Shown here: positions 7,102-14,712 of the stretch, in pieces
How the letters are laid out: every line of letters begins with the position of its first letter
Position numbering within the stretch: position 1 is the first letter of the stretch
NCBI GenBank assembly: GCA_035651635.1
Contig: DASRFK010000223.1
Coordinates: 1 to 24,229, forward strand
DNA length: 24,229 nucleotides
From: JANXQE01 sp035651635
GTDB taxonomy: Bacteria; Verrucomicrobiota; Verrucomicrobiia; Limisphaerales; UBA8199
Direction of reading: 5' to 3'
The notes under the pieces: model-generated
Database searches by the model: none
What the model saw: the letters and a program-made list of their open reading frames with translations, nothing else
Told to the model about the DNA's origin: nothing
Position numbers and translations under genes: made by a program

Positions 7102-8421
7102 TTATGCCTTCGGCTCCTCCGGCTTGACCAGCTCAATTTTGGCGTTCTGCTGCAACATATCGAGCACCTTTTCATTCATGATCTGGTCGTAAACCTCGAT
7201 CAAGCCATTGCGCTTTTGCAGGTCTTTGAGGAACTTCTGCGGCGGGATCTGATACGTCGCGGCTAGCTGCCCCACCCGTTGGGCGATCTCCTCCTGGGAA
7301 ACTTTGATGTCTTCTTTTTCGGCGATCTTTTGCAACACGAACGCCACTTTGACTCGTTCCTTGGCTCCCTGCGTTGCCGCCGAATAGATCTGTTCCTTTT
7401 GCTGCTCGATCACATCGCGCGAAACGCCGCGTTTGGTGTTTTCCTGCACGATATCGTACACCACGTTGCGCGTTTCATGCGCCACCGCGGTTTCCGGCAG
7501 TTCGAAATTGAGCCGGTTCAGTAACGAGCGAACCAATTGCGTGCGGACACTCTTGTTGTTTTTATAATTGAGCTCGTTCTCCAAGTCGCGCCGAACCCCG
7601 GCACGCAACTTCTCCAAATCCTCCGCCCCATACATCTTGGCGAAAGTATCGTCAATCGGCGGCAACTCCTTCTCCTTCACCTCAACGATTTCGACCTCGT
7701 AAACGCCCTTTTTCCCCGCCAGCTCGGTGGTGACGAAATCCGCCGGGAAATCCACATTGACCGTGCGTTTGTCACCGGCTTTGGCCCCCATAATCTGTTC
7801 CGCAAATCCGGGGATGAATGAATTTGACCCAATTTCAACCCAAAAGTTCTTCTGCTCAGTGAGACCTTTGGCGGTGGGCGCTATCTCGGTGATCGGTTTG
7901 CCTTCGCATGTGCCGGTGAAGTTCACTACGGCGATGTCGCCGCTCTGGCAGGGACGCTCGACCGTCTTGAAAGTCGTGCGCGATTCGCTCAACACTTGCA
8001 GCGCCCGTTGTACGTCCTCATCCGTGACTGACCGATCCTCCTTTTGCACCGGGATGCCTTTGTATTCGGGCAACTCAAACTCCGGGCTGGTTTCGATGGT
8101 GGCGGCAAACTGCAGCGGTTGCCCCCGGCTGAACTGGATCTCTTCTATGTCGGGATACCCCAGCACGTCGAGCTTCTGCTCTTCGAGCGCGCTTTTGTAC
8201 GCCTCCGAAATCAGCTTGCGCTTGGCTTCGTCCTCGATGTCCTTGCCGTATTTGCGTACGACCATTTCCCGGGGCGCCTTGCCCGGGCGAAAACCGGGCA
8301 GGTTGGCTTCGCGCTGAAATTGTTTGGTGACCGTGTCGAGGGTTTCATCGACTTTTTGCGCGTCGACTTCCACCCGCACCAGCTTTTTGCACGGGGCTAG
8401 ATTTTCAACCGTTACATTCAC
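7102..8421 (-). CDS. tig: Trigger factor, ribosome-associated chaperone
   Basis: This 439-residue protein, close to the family's usual 430-450, binds the ribosome exit tunnel and shields nascent chains. The N-terminal ribosome-binding domain carries the signature GFRPGKAP at 43-50. The FKBP-type prolyl isomerase domain spans about 160-250 (GDIAVVNFTGTCEGKPI, FIPGFAEQIMGAKAGDKR). The C-terminal SurA-like helical arms span about 270-420. The start is GTG 8421: an AAAGG ribosome binding site lies 7 bases upstream, and the nearby ATG at 8417 is followed immediately by a stop. It is a single gene here, without the clpP/clpX neighbours often found downstream; a repeat block follows the stop instead. 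Confidence 0.96.
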   Translation of the reverse strand: MNVTVENLAPCKKLVRVEVDAQKVDETLDTVTKQFQREANLPGFRPGKAPREMVVRKYGKDIEDEAKRKLISEAYKSALEEQKLDVLGYPDIEEIQFSRGQPLQFAATIETSPEFELPEYKGIPVQKEDRSVTDEDVQRALQVLSESRTTFKTVERPCQSGDIAVVNFTGTCEGKPITEIAPTAKGLTEQKNFWVEIGSNSFIPGFAEQIMGAKAGDKRTVNVDFPADFVTTELAGKKGVYEVEIVEVKEKELPPIDDTFAKMYGAEDLEKLRAGVRRDLENELNYKNNKSVRTQLVRSLLNRLNFELPETAVAHETRNVVYDIVQENTKRGVSRDVIEQQKEQIYSAATQGAKERVKVAFVLQKIAEKEDIKVSQEEIAQRVGQLAATYQIPPQKFLKDLQKRNGLIEVYDQIMNEKVLDMLQQNAKIELVKPEEPKA

Positions 8422-8528
8422 AGACTAACCTTTCGGTTTATTTGCCGAGCTTGTCCAGTGAGACCGATTTGCCGCGAAATTCTCCGCTCAGCGAGTCGGT
8501 CACCATAGGAAACCGCCAACGGGGAGTC

Positions 8529-8557
8529 AACCGCGAATGGACGCAAATGCACGCGAA
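8529..8557 (+). repeat. Short dispersed repeat AACCGCGAATG-type, copy 1
   Basis: AACCGCGAATGgACGCaAATG, followed by more ACGCgAA-type units, has an inverted relative at 14680-14712 that reads AACCGCGAATGaACGCgAATG on the minus strand. It lies in the tig leader/intergenic region (8422-8679). That region otherwise holds only an unassigned GC-rich stretch and the upstream region of the next gene. Confidence 0.5.
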
Positions 8558-8679
8558 AAATACGCGAAAAGGGGCGCACTCCCGACCTGGAAAATTCCTT
8601 ACGGCGCGCTCTTCGCCTGGGAGGGTGGGGGGTTTGCCCGATGGGGAGGCGCGAGTCCGTATGTTATCGTGAGAGCTAA

Positions 8680-9039
8680 ATGAACAAGCCCGTCCGAAAA
8701 AAATTCGATTCCGCTGCTGGTCCTGCCTGTCCCGGTTGCGGCATGCTCAAAAATGCATGGCCCGGGGAAGGATACACTCATGGCAACGAGACTTATTGCT
8801 GCCAGGGTTGCGCCGAAGGGACTGGTTGCACCTGTGTCGCAGTGGCCAAACCAGGCTTTTCCCGTGAAGGACAAAAGCAGACCAAAGCCACGCCTCGTTC
8901 CGGGGAACAGCGCGCCGGAGCGCCTGCACCCCACGGGGAGTTCAGCGGCGAGCGTGACGACCGCGGCACCGAGGACGCCATCGATCAATCCGGCGTCAGC
9001 TCTGCTTTCAATCCAATCGGAAAAGAGCAAAAGCGATAA
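8680..9039 (+). CDS. Small metallothionein-like cysteine-rich protein
   Basis: This 119-residue protein has all its cysteines within the first 52 residues: CPGCG, then YCCQGCAEGTGCTC. The spacing is like bacterial metallothioneins of the SmtA type, which have YCCEACADGH followed by a Gly-Cys-rich end and bind zinc or other soft metals. The polar C-terminal half (about residues 60-119, rich in Gly, Ser, Arg, Glu) has no recognisable domain and may be a poorly conserved tail or a stop-codon-free extension. The ATG follows GAGAGCTAA, a weak ribosome binding site. A long minus-strand frame over the same bases is judged a shadow, because the cysteine pattern belongs to the plus strand. Function is inferred from cysteine spacing only. 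Confidence 0.6.
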   Translation: MNKPVRKKFDSAAGPACPGCGMLKNAWPGEGYTHGNETYCCQGCAEGTGCTCVAVAKPGFSREGQKQTKATPRSGEQRAGAPAPHGEFSGERDDRGTEDAIDQSGVSSAFNPIGKEQKR

Positions 9040-9062
9040 CGATTCAGAAGGCTGTGCTTTGA

Positions 9063-9110
9063 GATTCCCTCCCCATTGGGACCACGGGAGAGGGCCGGGT
9101 GAGGGGAATC
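9063..9110. repeat. Intergenic CCTCCCC/GAGGGCCGGGTGAGGGG-type repeat
   Basis: This stretch is of the low-complexity kind (CCCTCCCC, GGGAGAGGG, CCGGGTGAGGGG) that recurs between genes in many bacterial genomes. It lies in the 217-base gap between the metallothionein-like gene and the convergent ada. The remainder of the gap (9111-9256) is a Pro/Ala-rich open stretch in one frame with nothing I can identify. Confidence 0.4.
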
Positions 9111-9256
9111 TGGCCAGGCTCCTACGAGAGGGGCCGGGCATTTGGCCAAGCACCGACGCCGAGTTCGGCTCCCCAGGCTCAGGCTACTCCGCCGAACTTC
9201 GGGAATTCACCATCTGCGGTCGCCCCGAATCTGTGGGAATTCATCGGCCGCCCCCT

Positions 9257-10408
9257 TCACTGCGTGACTCTCGCGGGCTCTGACCACCCGACGCATCGCT
9301 CCGGTCCCCGATTTTCTTCCCAAACACTTTTTCCGGTTCCAGGAAGGGCTCCCGTCTTTTCCAACTCCAGGAGCAGACGCTTGCGCCAAAGGCCGCCGCC
9401 ATACCCGGTAAGGCTGCCGTCCTTCCCGATCACCCGGTGGCATGGAATGAGAATCGCCACGTAATTCATTCCATTAGCGCGAGCCACCGCCCTCTGCGCG
9501 GTGGGCTGCTGGATCCGCCGGGCCAGGTCATCATAAGAGATGGTCTCACCGTAGGGGATCCGGCGCAACTCCTGCCAGACCACGTCCTGGAATGGGGTGC
9601 CTCGCGAGTTAAGCCGTACGGTAAAATCCCGGCGTTGCCCCGCGAAATATTCGTTTAATTCGCCGCGCAACTGCTCCAGCAACGGATGTTGTCCCGGAAC
9701 TACTCCGCAACCAAACCGCCGCCGCATGGCGGCAAGATTGTGTTCGAGCATTCGGCGATCAGTATATTCCAGCAGGACCACTCCCTGGTCAGTTGCGCCC
9801 GCCACTAATGGCCCAAGCGGGCTTTCCAGCAACGTGACCACTACCCGTTCACCATTGATCCGGGAACGGCCGGGGGCATCTCCAAACGCGCGGGCAAATG
9901 CTTCTCGAAAACCGCTGTGCGATTCGAAACCGCTGTCGAAGGCGGCATCGTCCAGCGACTTGCCCTGGCGAATACGCATAAAGGCCCCGGCCAGCCGGTT
10001 GCCCCGGCACCAGGCCGTGAAGCTCATTCCGTAGTGCTGTTGAAACCATCGCCGCGCGCGTTCGAGAGTGACGCCCAGTTCCCGCAGATCCGCCGCCTTG
10101 AGCGGAACGTCCGGGGCGGCTTCGACTCTTTGCATCAAGTCCCGCACCCAGCCTGGCGGAGCCCCCGTCGCTTCCAGTGGATGACAGCGCTTGCAAGGAC
10201 GATACCCCGCGAACAGGCATTCCTTTACCGAAGAAAAAAATTCGATGTTCTCCAGGTTCGGCCGGGAAGGGCACGAGGGCCGGCAGAAAATCCCGGTGGT
10301 CTTGACGGCCACGTAGAACACTCCGTCGTAGCTGGCGTCCTTAGCCGCAAAGGCCCGTTCCATTTCCGGACGCGGAGGAAGCAAGGACAATAATTCATTC
10401 ATCTTCAT
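9257..10408 (-). CDS. ada: Ada: methylphosphotriester-DNA/O6-methylguanine-DNA methyltransferase and AraC-type regulator
   Basis: This 383-residue protein has three domains. The N-terminal zinc domain has Cys ligands C42, C46, C72 and C75 (GIFCRPSCPSRP, GYRPCKRCHP) and would take methyl groups from phosphotriesters, becoming an activator. The AraC-type helix-turn-helix pair spans about 90-180 (TLERARRWFQQHYGMSF, SGFESHSGFREAFARAFG). The C-terminal O6-alkylguanine transferase spans about 185-355, with acceptor C323 in IPCHRVIGKDG and the YGGG loop. About 28 extra residues follow the usual end at LLELEK. ATG 10408 or 10402 are both possible starts. No alkB or alkA is adjacent, so it may mainly regulate itself and distant genes. 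Confidence 0.95.
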   Translation of the reverse strand: MKMNELLSLLPPRPEMERAFAAKDASYDGVFYVAVKTTGIFCRPSCPSRPNLENIEFFSSVKECLFAGYRPCKRCHPLEATGAPPGWVRDLMQRVEAAPDVPLKAADLRELGVTLERARRWFQQHYGMSFTAWCRGNRLAGAFMRIRQGKSLDDAAFDSGFESHSGFREAFARAFGDAPGRSRINGERVVVTLLESPLGPLVAGATDQGVVLLEYTDRRMLEHNLAAMRRRFGCGVVPGQHPLLEQLRGELNEYFAGQRRDFTVRLNSRGTPFQDVVWQELRRIPYGETISYDDLARRIQQPTAQRAVARANGMNYVAILIPCHRVIGKDGSLTGYGGGLWRKRLLLELEKTGALPGTGKSVWEENRGPERCVGWSEPARVTQ

Positions 10409-10542
10409 GTATGCAATTTATCATAGCGATCCACCGAAAAAACGACACCACCTTCCTGTGATTACATTCCTGCACCGAAATTGTACTTTCCAGTTCCCGC
10501 GGACAGGGGAATGATAGGCAAAAACCGAAAGGCGAAAAAACT
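10409..10542. promoter_or_regulatory. Divergent promoter region between ada and the SPFH gene
   Basis: The 134-base gap must hold promoters for both directions. On the minus strand TATGAT (10425-10420) fits a -10 box with a poor -35 about 17 bases before it. It is so close to ATG 10408 that the ada transcript would be almost leaderless. On the plus strand AAAGG lies about 10 bases before ATG 10543 and serves as a ribosome binding site. No convincing Ada operator palindrome was seen. Confidence 0.35.
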
Positions 10543-11640
10543 ATGGGCCTGATGGATTATTTGAAGACGCAGTTCCTGGAGATTATCCAATGGGAGGATG
10601 ACTCGCGGGATACCATTTCTTACCGGCACCCGGATACCCAGAAAGAGATTAAGCGCGGCGCCAAACTGATCGTGCGGGAATCCCAGGTCGCCCAATTCAT
10701 TTACCTCGGCCAGTTCGGCGATACTTTCGGCCCCGGCGAATGGACCCTGACCACCGATAACATCCCGATTCTCTCGACCCTGAAAGGCTGGAAGTACGGC
10801 TTCGAGTCGCCCTTCAAGGCCGACGTGTACTTTATCAATACCCGGCTCTTTACCGGCAACCGCTGGGGCACCGCCAATCCCATCCTGTTGCGCGACCCGG
10901 ATTTCGGCGTCGTGCGGGTGCGGGCCTACGGCACCTATGATTTTCACGTGGTCGATCCGAAGTTATTCCTCAAGGAGGTCGCCGGCACCGACGATCATTT
11001 CCGGCTGGATGAATTTGCCGACACCATGCGTTCGCGGATTGTCAGTGTATTCAGCGAAGCGGTGGCGGCCGCCAAGGTTCCGATCCTGGACGTTGCCTCG
11101 CGATATCAGGAACTCGGCGCGGCTCTGCTCCCGGTCATTAACCCGGCGGTGACAGCCAAGTATGGGCTGGAGATCCCCAGCTTTATTGTCGAAAACGTCT
11201 CCGTGCCAGCCGAGGTCGAGCAGGCTATCGACAAGCGCTCGAGCATGGCCGCCGTGGGTAACCTCAACGACTATGTTAAGTTCCAGATGGCGCAGGGCTT
11301 GGGTTCCGGCGAGACCGGAACAGCTTCCGCCGCAGCGCAGCTGGGTGCGGGTCTGGCTATGGGACAGCAAATCGCGCAGGCTTTCGCTAACCAGCCGGCC
11401 GGCGCTGCCGCAAATCCCGCCACTCCGCCCTCGGCGCAACCACCCGCTACTTCGGCGCCAGGCGCGGCTGCCAGCGGCAGCTTGCCCGATTTGATGAGCC
11501 CGGCCGAAGCGGCAAAAGCGTTGGGCGTGAGCGAATCCGACGTGCTGACGGCGCTCGGCGATGGGTCGCTTAAAGGCAAGAAAATCGGCTCCGCCTGGCG
11601 GATTACCAGGTTGGCGCTGGATGAATTCCTCAAGAGCTGA
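10543..11640 (+). CDS. SPFH-domain (YdjI/virion-core-like) protein with C-terminal excisionase-type HTH
   Basis: This 365-residue protein is soluble by sequence. Residues 1-235 form an SPFH/band-7-like module of the YdjI type (IIQWEDDSRDTISYRHP, ESQVAQFIYLGQFGDTFGPGEWTL, GVVRVRAYGTYDFHV, YGLEIPSFIVENVSVPAEVEQAI). Residues 255-315 are a Gly/Ala/Pro linker. Residues 317-364 (LMSPAEAAKALGVSESDVL, GSLKGKKIGSAWRITRLALDEFL) read as an excisionase/MerR-like helix-turn-helix of the HTH_17 kind, where many relatives carry a zinc ribbon. In Bacillus, YdjI acts with PspA and YdjG at stressed membranes. The next gene resembles YdjG, which supports the same setting, but no pspA is in the window. An AAAGG ribosome binding site lies about 10 bases before the ATG. 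Confidence 0.8.
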   Translation: MGLMDYLKTQFLEIIQWEDDSRDTISYRHPDTQKEIKRGAKLIVRESQVAQFIYLGQFGDTFGPGEWTLTTDNIPILSTLKGWKYGFESPFKADVYFINTRLFTGNRWGTANPILLRDPDFGVVRVRAYGTYDFHVVDPKLFLKEVAGTDDHFRLDEFADTMRSRIVSVFSEAVAAAKVPILDVASRYQELGAALLPVINPAVTAKYGLEIPSFIVENVSVPAEVEQAIDKRSSMAAVGNLNDYVKFQMAQGLGSGETGTASAAAQLGAGLAMGQQIAQAFANQPAGAAANPATPPSAQPPATSAPGAAASGSLPDLMSPAEAAKALGVSESDVLTALGDGSLKGKKIGSAWRITRLALDEFLKS

Positions 11641-11671
11641 TTGTCAGTTCTGAACGCAGCTCGGCATCGAT

Positions 11672-12772
11672 TTGGAAGCGACCGCCCAACAAAAGTTCTC
11701 CTGCCCGGCTTGCGGCGGGGAAGCACGCTGGGACCCGGCGAAAAAAGCGCTGGTCTGTGCCTTTTGCGGCACCGCTTCTCCGGCCCAGCTTCAGCTCACG
11801 GCTACCGGGGATCAGGTCATTGTCGAACACGACTTAATCCAGGCCTTGCGCGCTATCCCGGACGACCAACGGGGTTGGCAGGCCAAGAAGACTTGTGTCA
11901 AATGCCAGAGTTGTCAGGCGATCTCGGTCTTCGATCCCCAAAGGGTAGGCCAGCGCTGTGATTTTTGCGGCTCCTCGGCCCTGGTCCCATACGAAGAACT
12001 CAAAGAGGCTTTCCGGCCGGAGAGCCTGCTCCCGTTAAAGGTCAGTGAAACTCAGGTTCGCGACGCGATTCGGCGCTGGTACGGGACTCGTTGGTTCGCC
12101 CCAAACCGGCTCAAACGCGCCGCCCTCACCGATACGGTCAAAGGTCTTTACATTCCTTACTGGACCTTTGACGCGCAGGTCCATGCGGATTGGTCGGCTG
12201 AAAGTGGCTATTACTATTACGAAAGCGAGACCTACCGCGATTCCAATGGCGAACTTAAAACGCGCCAGGTGCAGAAAATCCGCTGGCAACCCAGTTCTGG
12301 TCAACTGGACCATTTTTTCGACGACGAGCTTGTGCCGGCCTCCAAGGGCGTTCAACCGGACATGCTGCGGCGCATTGAACCGTTTCCGACCAAAGAGCTG
12401 GCCCCTTATCAACCCGCCTTTCTTTCGGGCTGGGTGGTGGAACGCTACCAGATTGACCTCGGCACAGCGGCCCACACCGCGCGCCAGGAGATGGATGCCG
12501 AGTTGCGGCAAATGTGCGCGGCGCAAGTTCCCGGGGACACGCACCGCAATCTGCAGGTGCAAGCCGATTATTCGGGCCAGACATTCAAACACATCCTCGT
12601 GCCGATTTGGCTGCTCACTTACAACTACGGCGCCAGCAATTTCCAGGTCGTGATCAATGGCTACACTGCCGCCATCGCCGGCAAGTACCCGAAGAGCTGG
12701 ATTAAGATTACGCTGGCGGTGCTGACTGTCCTGGCCATCGGGTTGCTCTTCCTTACTCTGAGTCACCGGTAA
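11672..12772 (+). CDS. Double zinc-ribbon membrane-anchored protein (YdjG-like)
   Basis: This 366-residue protein begins with two TFIIB-like zinc ribbons, C11/C14 with C29/C32 (CPACGG, CAFCGT) and C78/C81 with C96/C99 (CQSCQ, CDFCGS). A middle domain follows (about 105-340: LLPLKVSETQVRDAIRRWYG, GLYIPYWTFDAQVHADW, HILVPIWLLTYNY) that repeats YIPYW/VPIWLL-type strands. One C-terminal membrane helix at about 345-363 ends the chain. Database entries for this family often carry misleading helicase names; I see no helicase motif. TTG 11672 is the only usable start, since a stop lies in frame at 11651 and the first ribbon begins at residue 11. It lies 31 bases after the SPFH stop, so the two form an operon. 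Confidence 0.75.
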   Translation: MEATAQQKFSCPACGGEARWDPAKKALVCAFCGTASPAQLQLTATGDQVIVEHDLIQALRAIPDDQRGWQAKKTCVKCQSCQAISVFDPQRVGQRCDFCGSSALVPYEELKEAFRPESLLPLKVSETQVRDAIRRWYGTRWFAPNRLKRAALTDTVKGLYIPYWTFDAQVHADWSAESGYYYYESETYRDSNGELKTRQVQKIRWQPSSGQLDHFFDDELVPASKGVQPDMLRRIEPFPTKELAPYQPAFLSGWVVERYQIDLGTAAHTARQEMDAELRQMCAAQVPGDTHRNLQVQADYSGQTFKHILVPIWLLTYNYGASNFQVVINGYTAAIAGKYPKSWIKITLAVLTVLAIGLLFLTLSHR

Positions 12773-12931
12773 GCCCGATTCCGCGAGCGCATTTTTCGAG
12801 TCGTTAACAAGCAAAATTACCTTGTATTATCCAGGTCCTGTGTCAGTTTCAATCGCAGTTCGAGACTCTGTTTTGTTCCCCAGCAACGTCCGTGACGCCT
12901 CACGGTGCAGTCGTTCTGGAATCGATACTGA

Positions 12932-13999
12932 ATGATCATGAATGATTCGAAACCAGCTACGGTGGTTCAGGCTGAGCAGGACACCCAGGACACCGCCGCT
13001 TGGAAGGCGATTGTCGCACGATATCAGCGGCCGGCCTTCTGGCGCGGTCTTTGGCAGATCCTCAATACCCTGGTGCCCTATGCCGCGCTCTGGTACCTGA
13101 TGTACCGGAGCCTGGCGATTTCTTACTGGCTCACCCTCCCCCTGGCCTTAATCGCCAGCGGATTGCTCGTGCGGGTTTTTATTATCTTCCACGATTGCGG
13201 TCACGGCTCATTCTTTAAATCGCGCCTGGCCAATGACGTGCTCGGGTGCATCACGGGTGTCCTGTGTTTCACCCCTTATTACCGCTGGCGTTGGGAGCAT
13301 GCGGTGCATCACTCCAGTTCCGGCGATCTCGACCGCCGCGGCACCGGCGATGTCTGGACGCTCACGGTCCAGGAATACCTCGAGTCTTCCCGATGGAAGA
13401 AATTTTCTTACCGGCTGGCGCGTAATCCGTTTATCCTTTTCGTGGTGGCACCGCTGGCACTGTACCTGGTCATTGAACGGCTGCCCAAAGGCAAGTGCGG
13501 ACGCCGCGAGCGATGGTCGGTTCATTGGACGAATTTGCTGATCGTGCTGGTGGGGATCGGAATGAGCCAAGTGATGGGCTGGAAAGCGTACGTGCTGCTG
13601 CAACTCTGCGTGGTCACGGTCGCCGGCTCGGCCGGCGTATGGCTGTTTTACGTCCAACATCAATTCGAGGACGTTTATTGGGCACGCCGCGAGCGCTGGG
13701 ATTACTTCAAAGCCGCCCTGCAAGGCAGTTCGTTTTACAAGCTTCCACGCCTGCTGCAGTGGTTCTCGGGCAACATCGGGTTCCACCACATTCATCATCT
13801 GAGCCCACGGATTCCTAATTACCACCTCGAGCGCTGTCACCGCTCGGAACCGCTCTTTCAGAGCGTTAAGGCCATCACGCTCCTCTCTAGCCTCAAGAGT
13901 TTTTCTTTCAGGCTCTGGGACGAGCAACGGGGTCGGATGGTGGGCTATTCCGCCCTGGCGCGGGCGCGCGTCCGATCACGATCGTCGCAGCGCCGGTGA
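12932..13999 (+). CDS. Fatty acid desaturase (acyl-lipid, delta-12/omega-6-like)
   Basis: This 355-residue integral membrane di-iron enzyme introduces a double bond into acyl chains. It keeps the three histidine boxes HDCGH (87-91), HAVHH (123-127) and HHIHH (285-289). Hydrophobic spans at about 45-85, 165-182, 200-215 and 218-240 fit two paired membrane passes. HSSSGDLDRRGTGDVWTLTV after box 2 and FYVQHQFE before box 3 are typical of the acyl-lipid desaturase group. The C-terminus is Arg-rich (ARARVRSRSSQRR). The start could be ATG 12932 or 12938. The 159-base gap before it contains TTGTATTAT, a possible extended -10. Its TGA overlaps the GTG of mobA. Regulation by cold is known for the family, but nothing here shows it. 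Confidence 0.92.
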   Translation: MIMNDSKPATVVQAEQDTQDTAAWKAIVARYQRPAFWRGLWQILNTLVPYAALWYLMYRSLAISYWLTLPLALIASGLLVRVFIIFHDCGHGSFFKSRLANDVLGCITGVLCFTPYYRWRWEHAVHHSSSGDLDRRGTGDVWTLTVQEYLESSRWKKFSYRLARNPFILFVVAPLALYLVIERLPKGKCGRRERWSVHWTNLLIVLVGIGMSQVMGWKAYVLLQLCVVTVAGSAGVWLFYVQHQFEDVYWARRERWDYFKAALQGSSFYKLPRLLQWFSGNIGFHHIHHLSPRIPNYHLERCHRSEPLFQSVKAITLLSSLKSFSFRLWDEQRGRMVGYSALARARVRSRSSQRR

Positions 14000-14592
14000 G
14001 ACCTCCGGGCCCTCAGGGCGTCGGAACAACCGTGACCGCCTTGCTGCTCGCTGGCGGACTTTCGACCCGGATGGGGCGCGACAAAGCCAGTTTGCTCGTC
14101 AAGGGGGAGACGCTTTGGTCGCGGCAATTGCGTCTTCTATGCGAGTTGAAACCCCAGGAGATTTGCATTTCCGCCCGCTCCGTCCCGGCTTGGGCTACCC
14201 CGGATGTTTCATTGATTCTCGACACCCCGCCATCGCGCGGTCCGCTCAGTGGTGTCGCGGCGGCCCTCGAGCGCATGAACACGACCCATCTGCTTGTATT
14301 GGCTGTCGATCTGCCAAACATGACCTCCTCGCATTTGAGCCTGCTTCTTTCCCGGTCGAGTCCGGGGCATGGGATCGTTCCCTCCCAGAAGGGCTATTTT
14401 GAGCCACTCGCCGCTGTGTATCCCAAAGAGGCCACCGCGGCGGCCCAGCGCGCCCTTGCGGCCAATGAACTTTCTATGCAACCGTTCACCAGAAGCTTGG
14501 TTCAAGCCTCGCTGCTAAAAGAATACCCTTTGTCCGCGGAAGAAGTCTCTCTTTATTTGAATCTCAACACCCCGCCGGCCGACGGCAAATAA
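13996..14592 (+). CDS. mobA: Molybdenum cofactor guanylyltransferase-like protein MobA
   Basis: This 198-residue protein matches the family length. It has the nucleotidyltransferase loop LLLAGGLSTRMGRDK (positions 16-30), which binds GTP, and the metal-binding aspartate in LAVDLPN near 107. MobA transfers GMP onto molybdopterin to form the bis-MGD cofactor of oxidoreductases. GTG 13996 overlaps the desaturase TGA (GTGA), so the two are coupled, although their functions have no obvious link. No other cofactor gene is nearby. A CofC or sugar-nucleotidyltransferase relative is a less likely alternative because of the MGRDK signature. The stop is followed with no gap by a 7-bp tandem repeat. Confidence 0.88.
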   Translation: MRPPGPQGVGTTVTALLLAGGLSTRMGRDKASLLVKGETLWSRQLRLLCELKPQEICISARSVPAWATPDVSLILDTPPSRGPLSGVAAALERMNTTHLLVLAVDLPNMTSSHLSLLLSRSSPGHGIVPSQKGYFEPLAAVYPKEATAAAQRALAANELSMQPFTRSLVQASLLKEYPLSAEEVSLYLNLNTPPADGK

Positions 14593-14660
14593 GTGACGAG
14601 TGACGAGTGACGAGTGACGAGTGACGAGTGACGAGTGACGAGTGACGAGTGACGAGTGAC
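14593..14660. repeat. Heptanucleotide tandem repeat (GTGACGA, 9.7 copies)
   Basis: Nine perfect copies of GTGACGA followed by GTGAC begin at the first base after the mobA TAA. A 7-bp unit is not a multiple of three, and all copies are identical, which points to recent slippage. Copy number is likely to vary among strains. It lies between the convergent mobA and lysR genes. Confidence 0.97.
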
Positions 14661-14679
14661 TTGACCCTGTCCATGCCTC

Positions 14680-14712
14680 CCTATTGGCGTTCATTCGCGT
14701 TCATTCGCGGTT
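14680..14712 (-). repeat. Short dispersed repeat AACCGCGAATG-type, copy 2, reaching into lysR
   Basis: On the minus strand it reads AACCGCGAATGAACGCGAATG, with ACGCCAATAGG after it, an inverted relative of 8529-8557. It starts inside the lysR stop codon, and related TTCGCG units continue into the last codons, so the final LysR residues (NRRERI) seem to be written by repeat DNA. Confidence 0.55.

Noticed and set aside
6529..7266. Long frames on both strands between mutL and tig
   Set aside because: They result from the GC-rich tandem repeat; their proteins contain the same peptide twice and no domain.
8599..9153. Minus-strand frame opposite the metallothionein-like gene
   Set aside because: No domain seen; the cysteine clusters make sense only on the plus strand.
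14593..14660. CRISPR-like array
   Set aside because: It is a simple 7-bp tandem repeat with no spacers.
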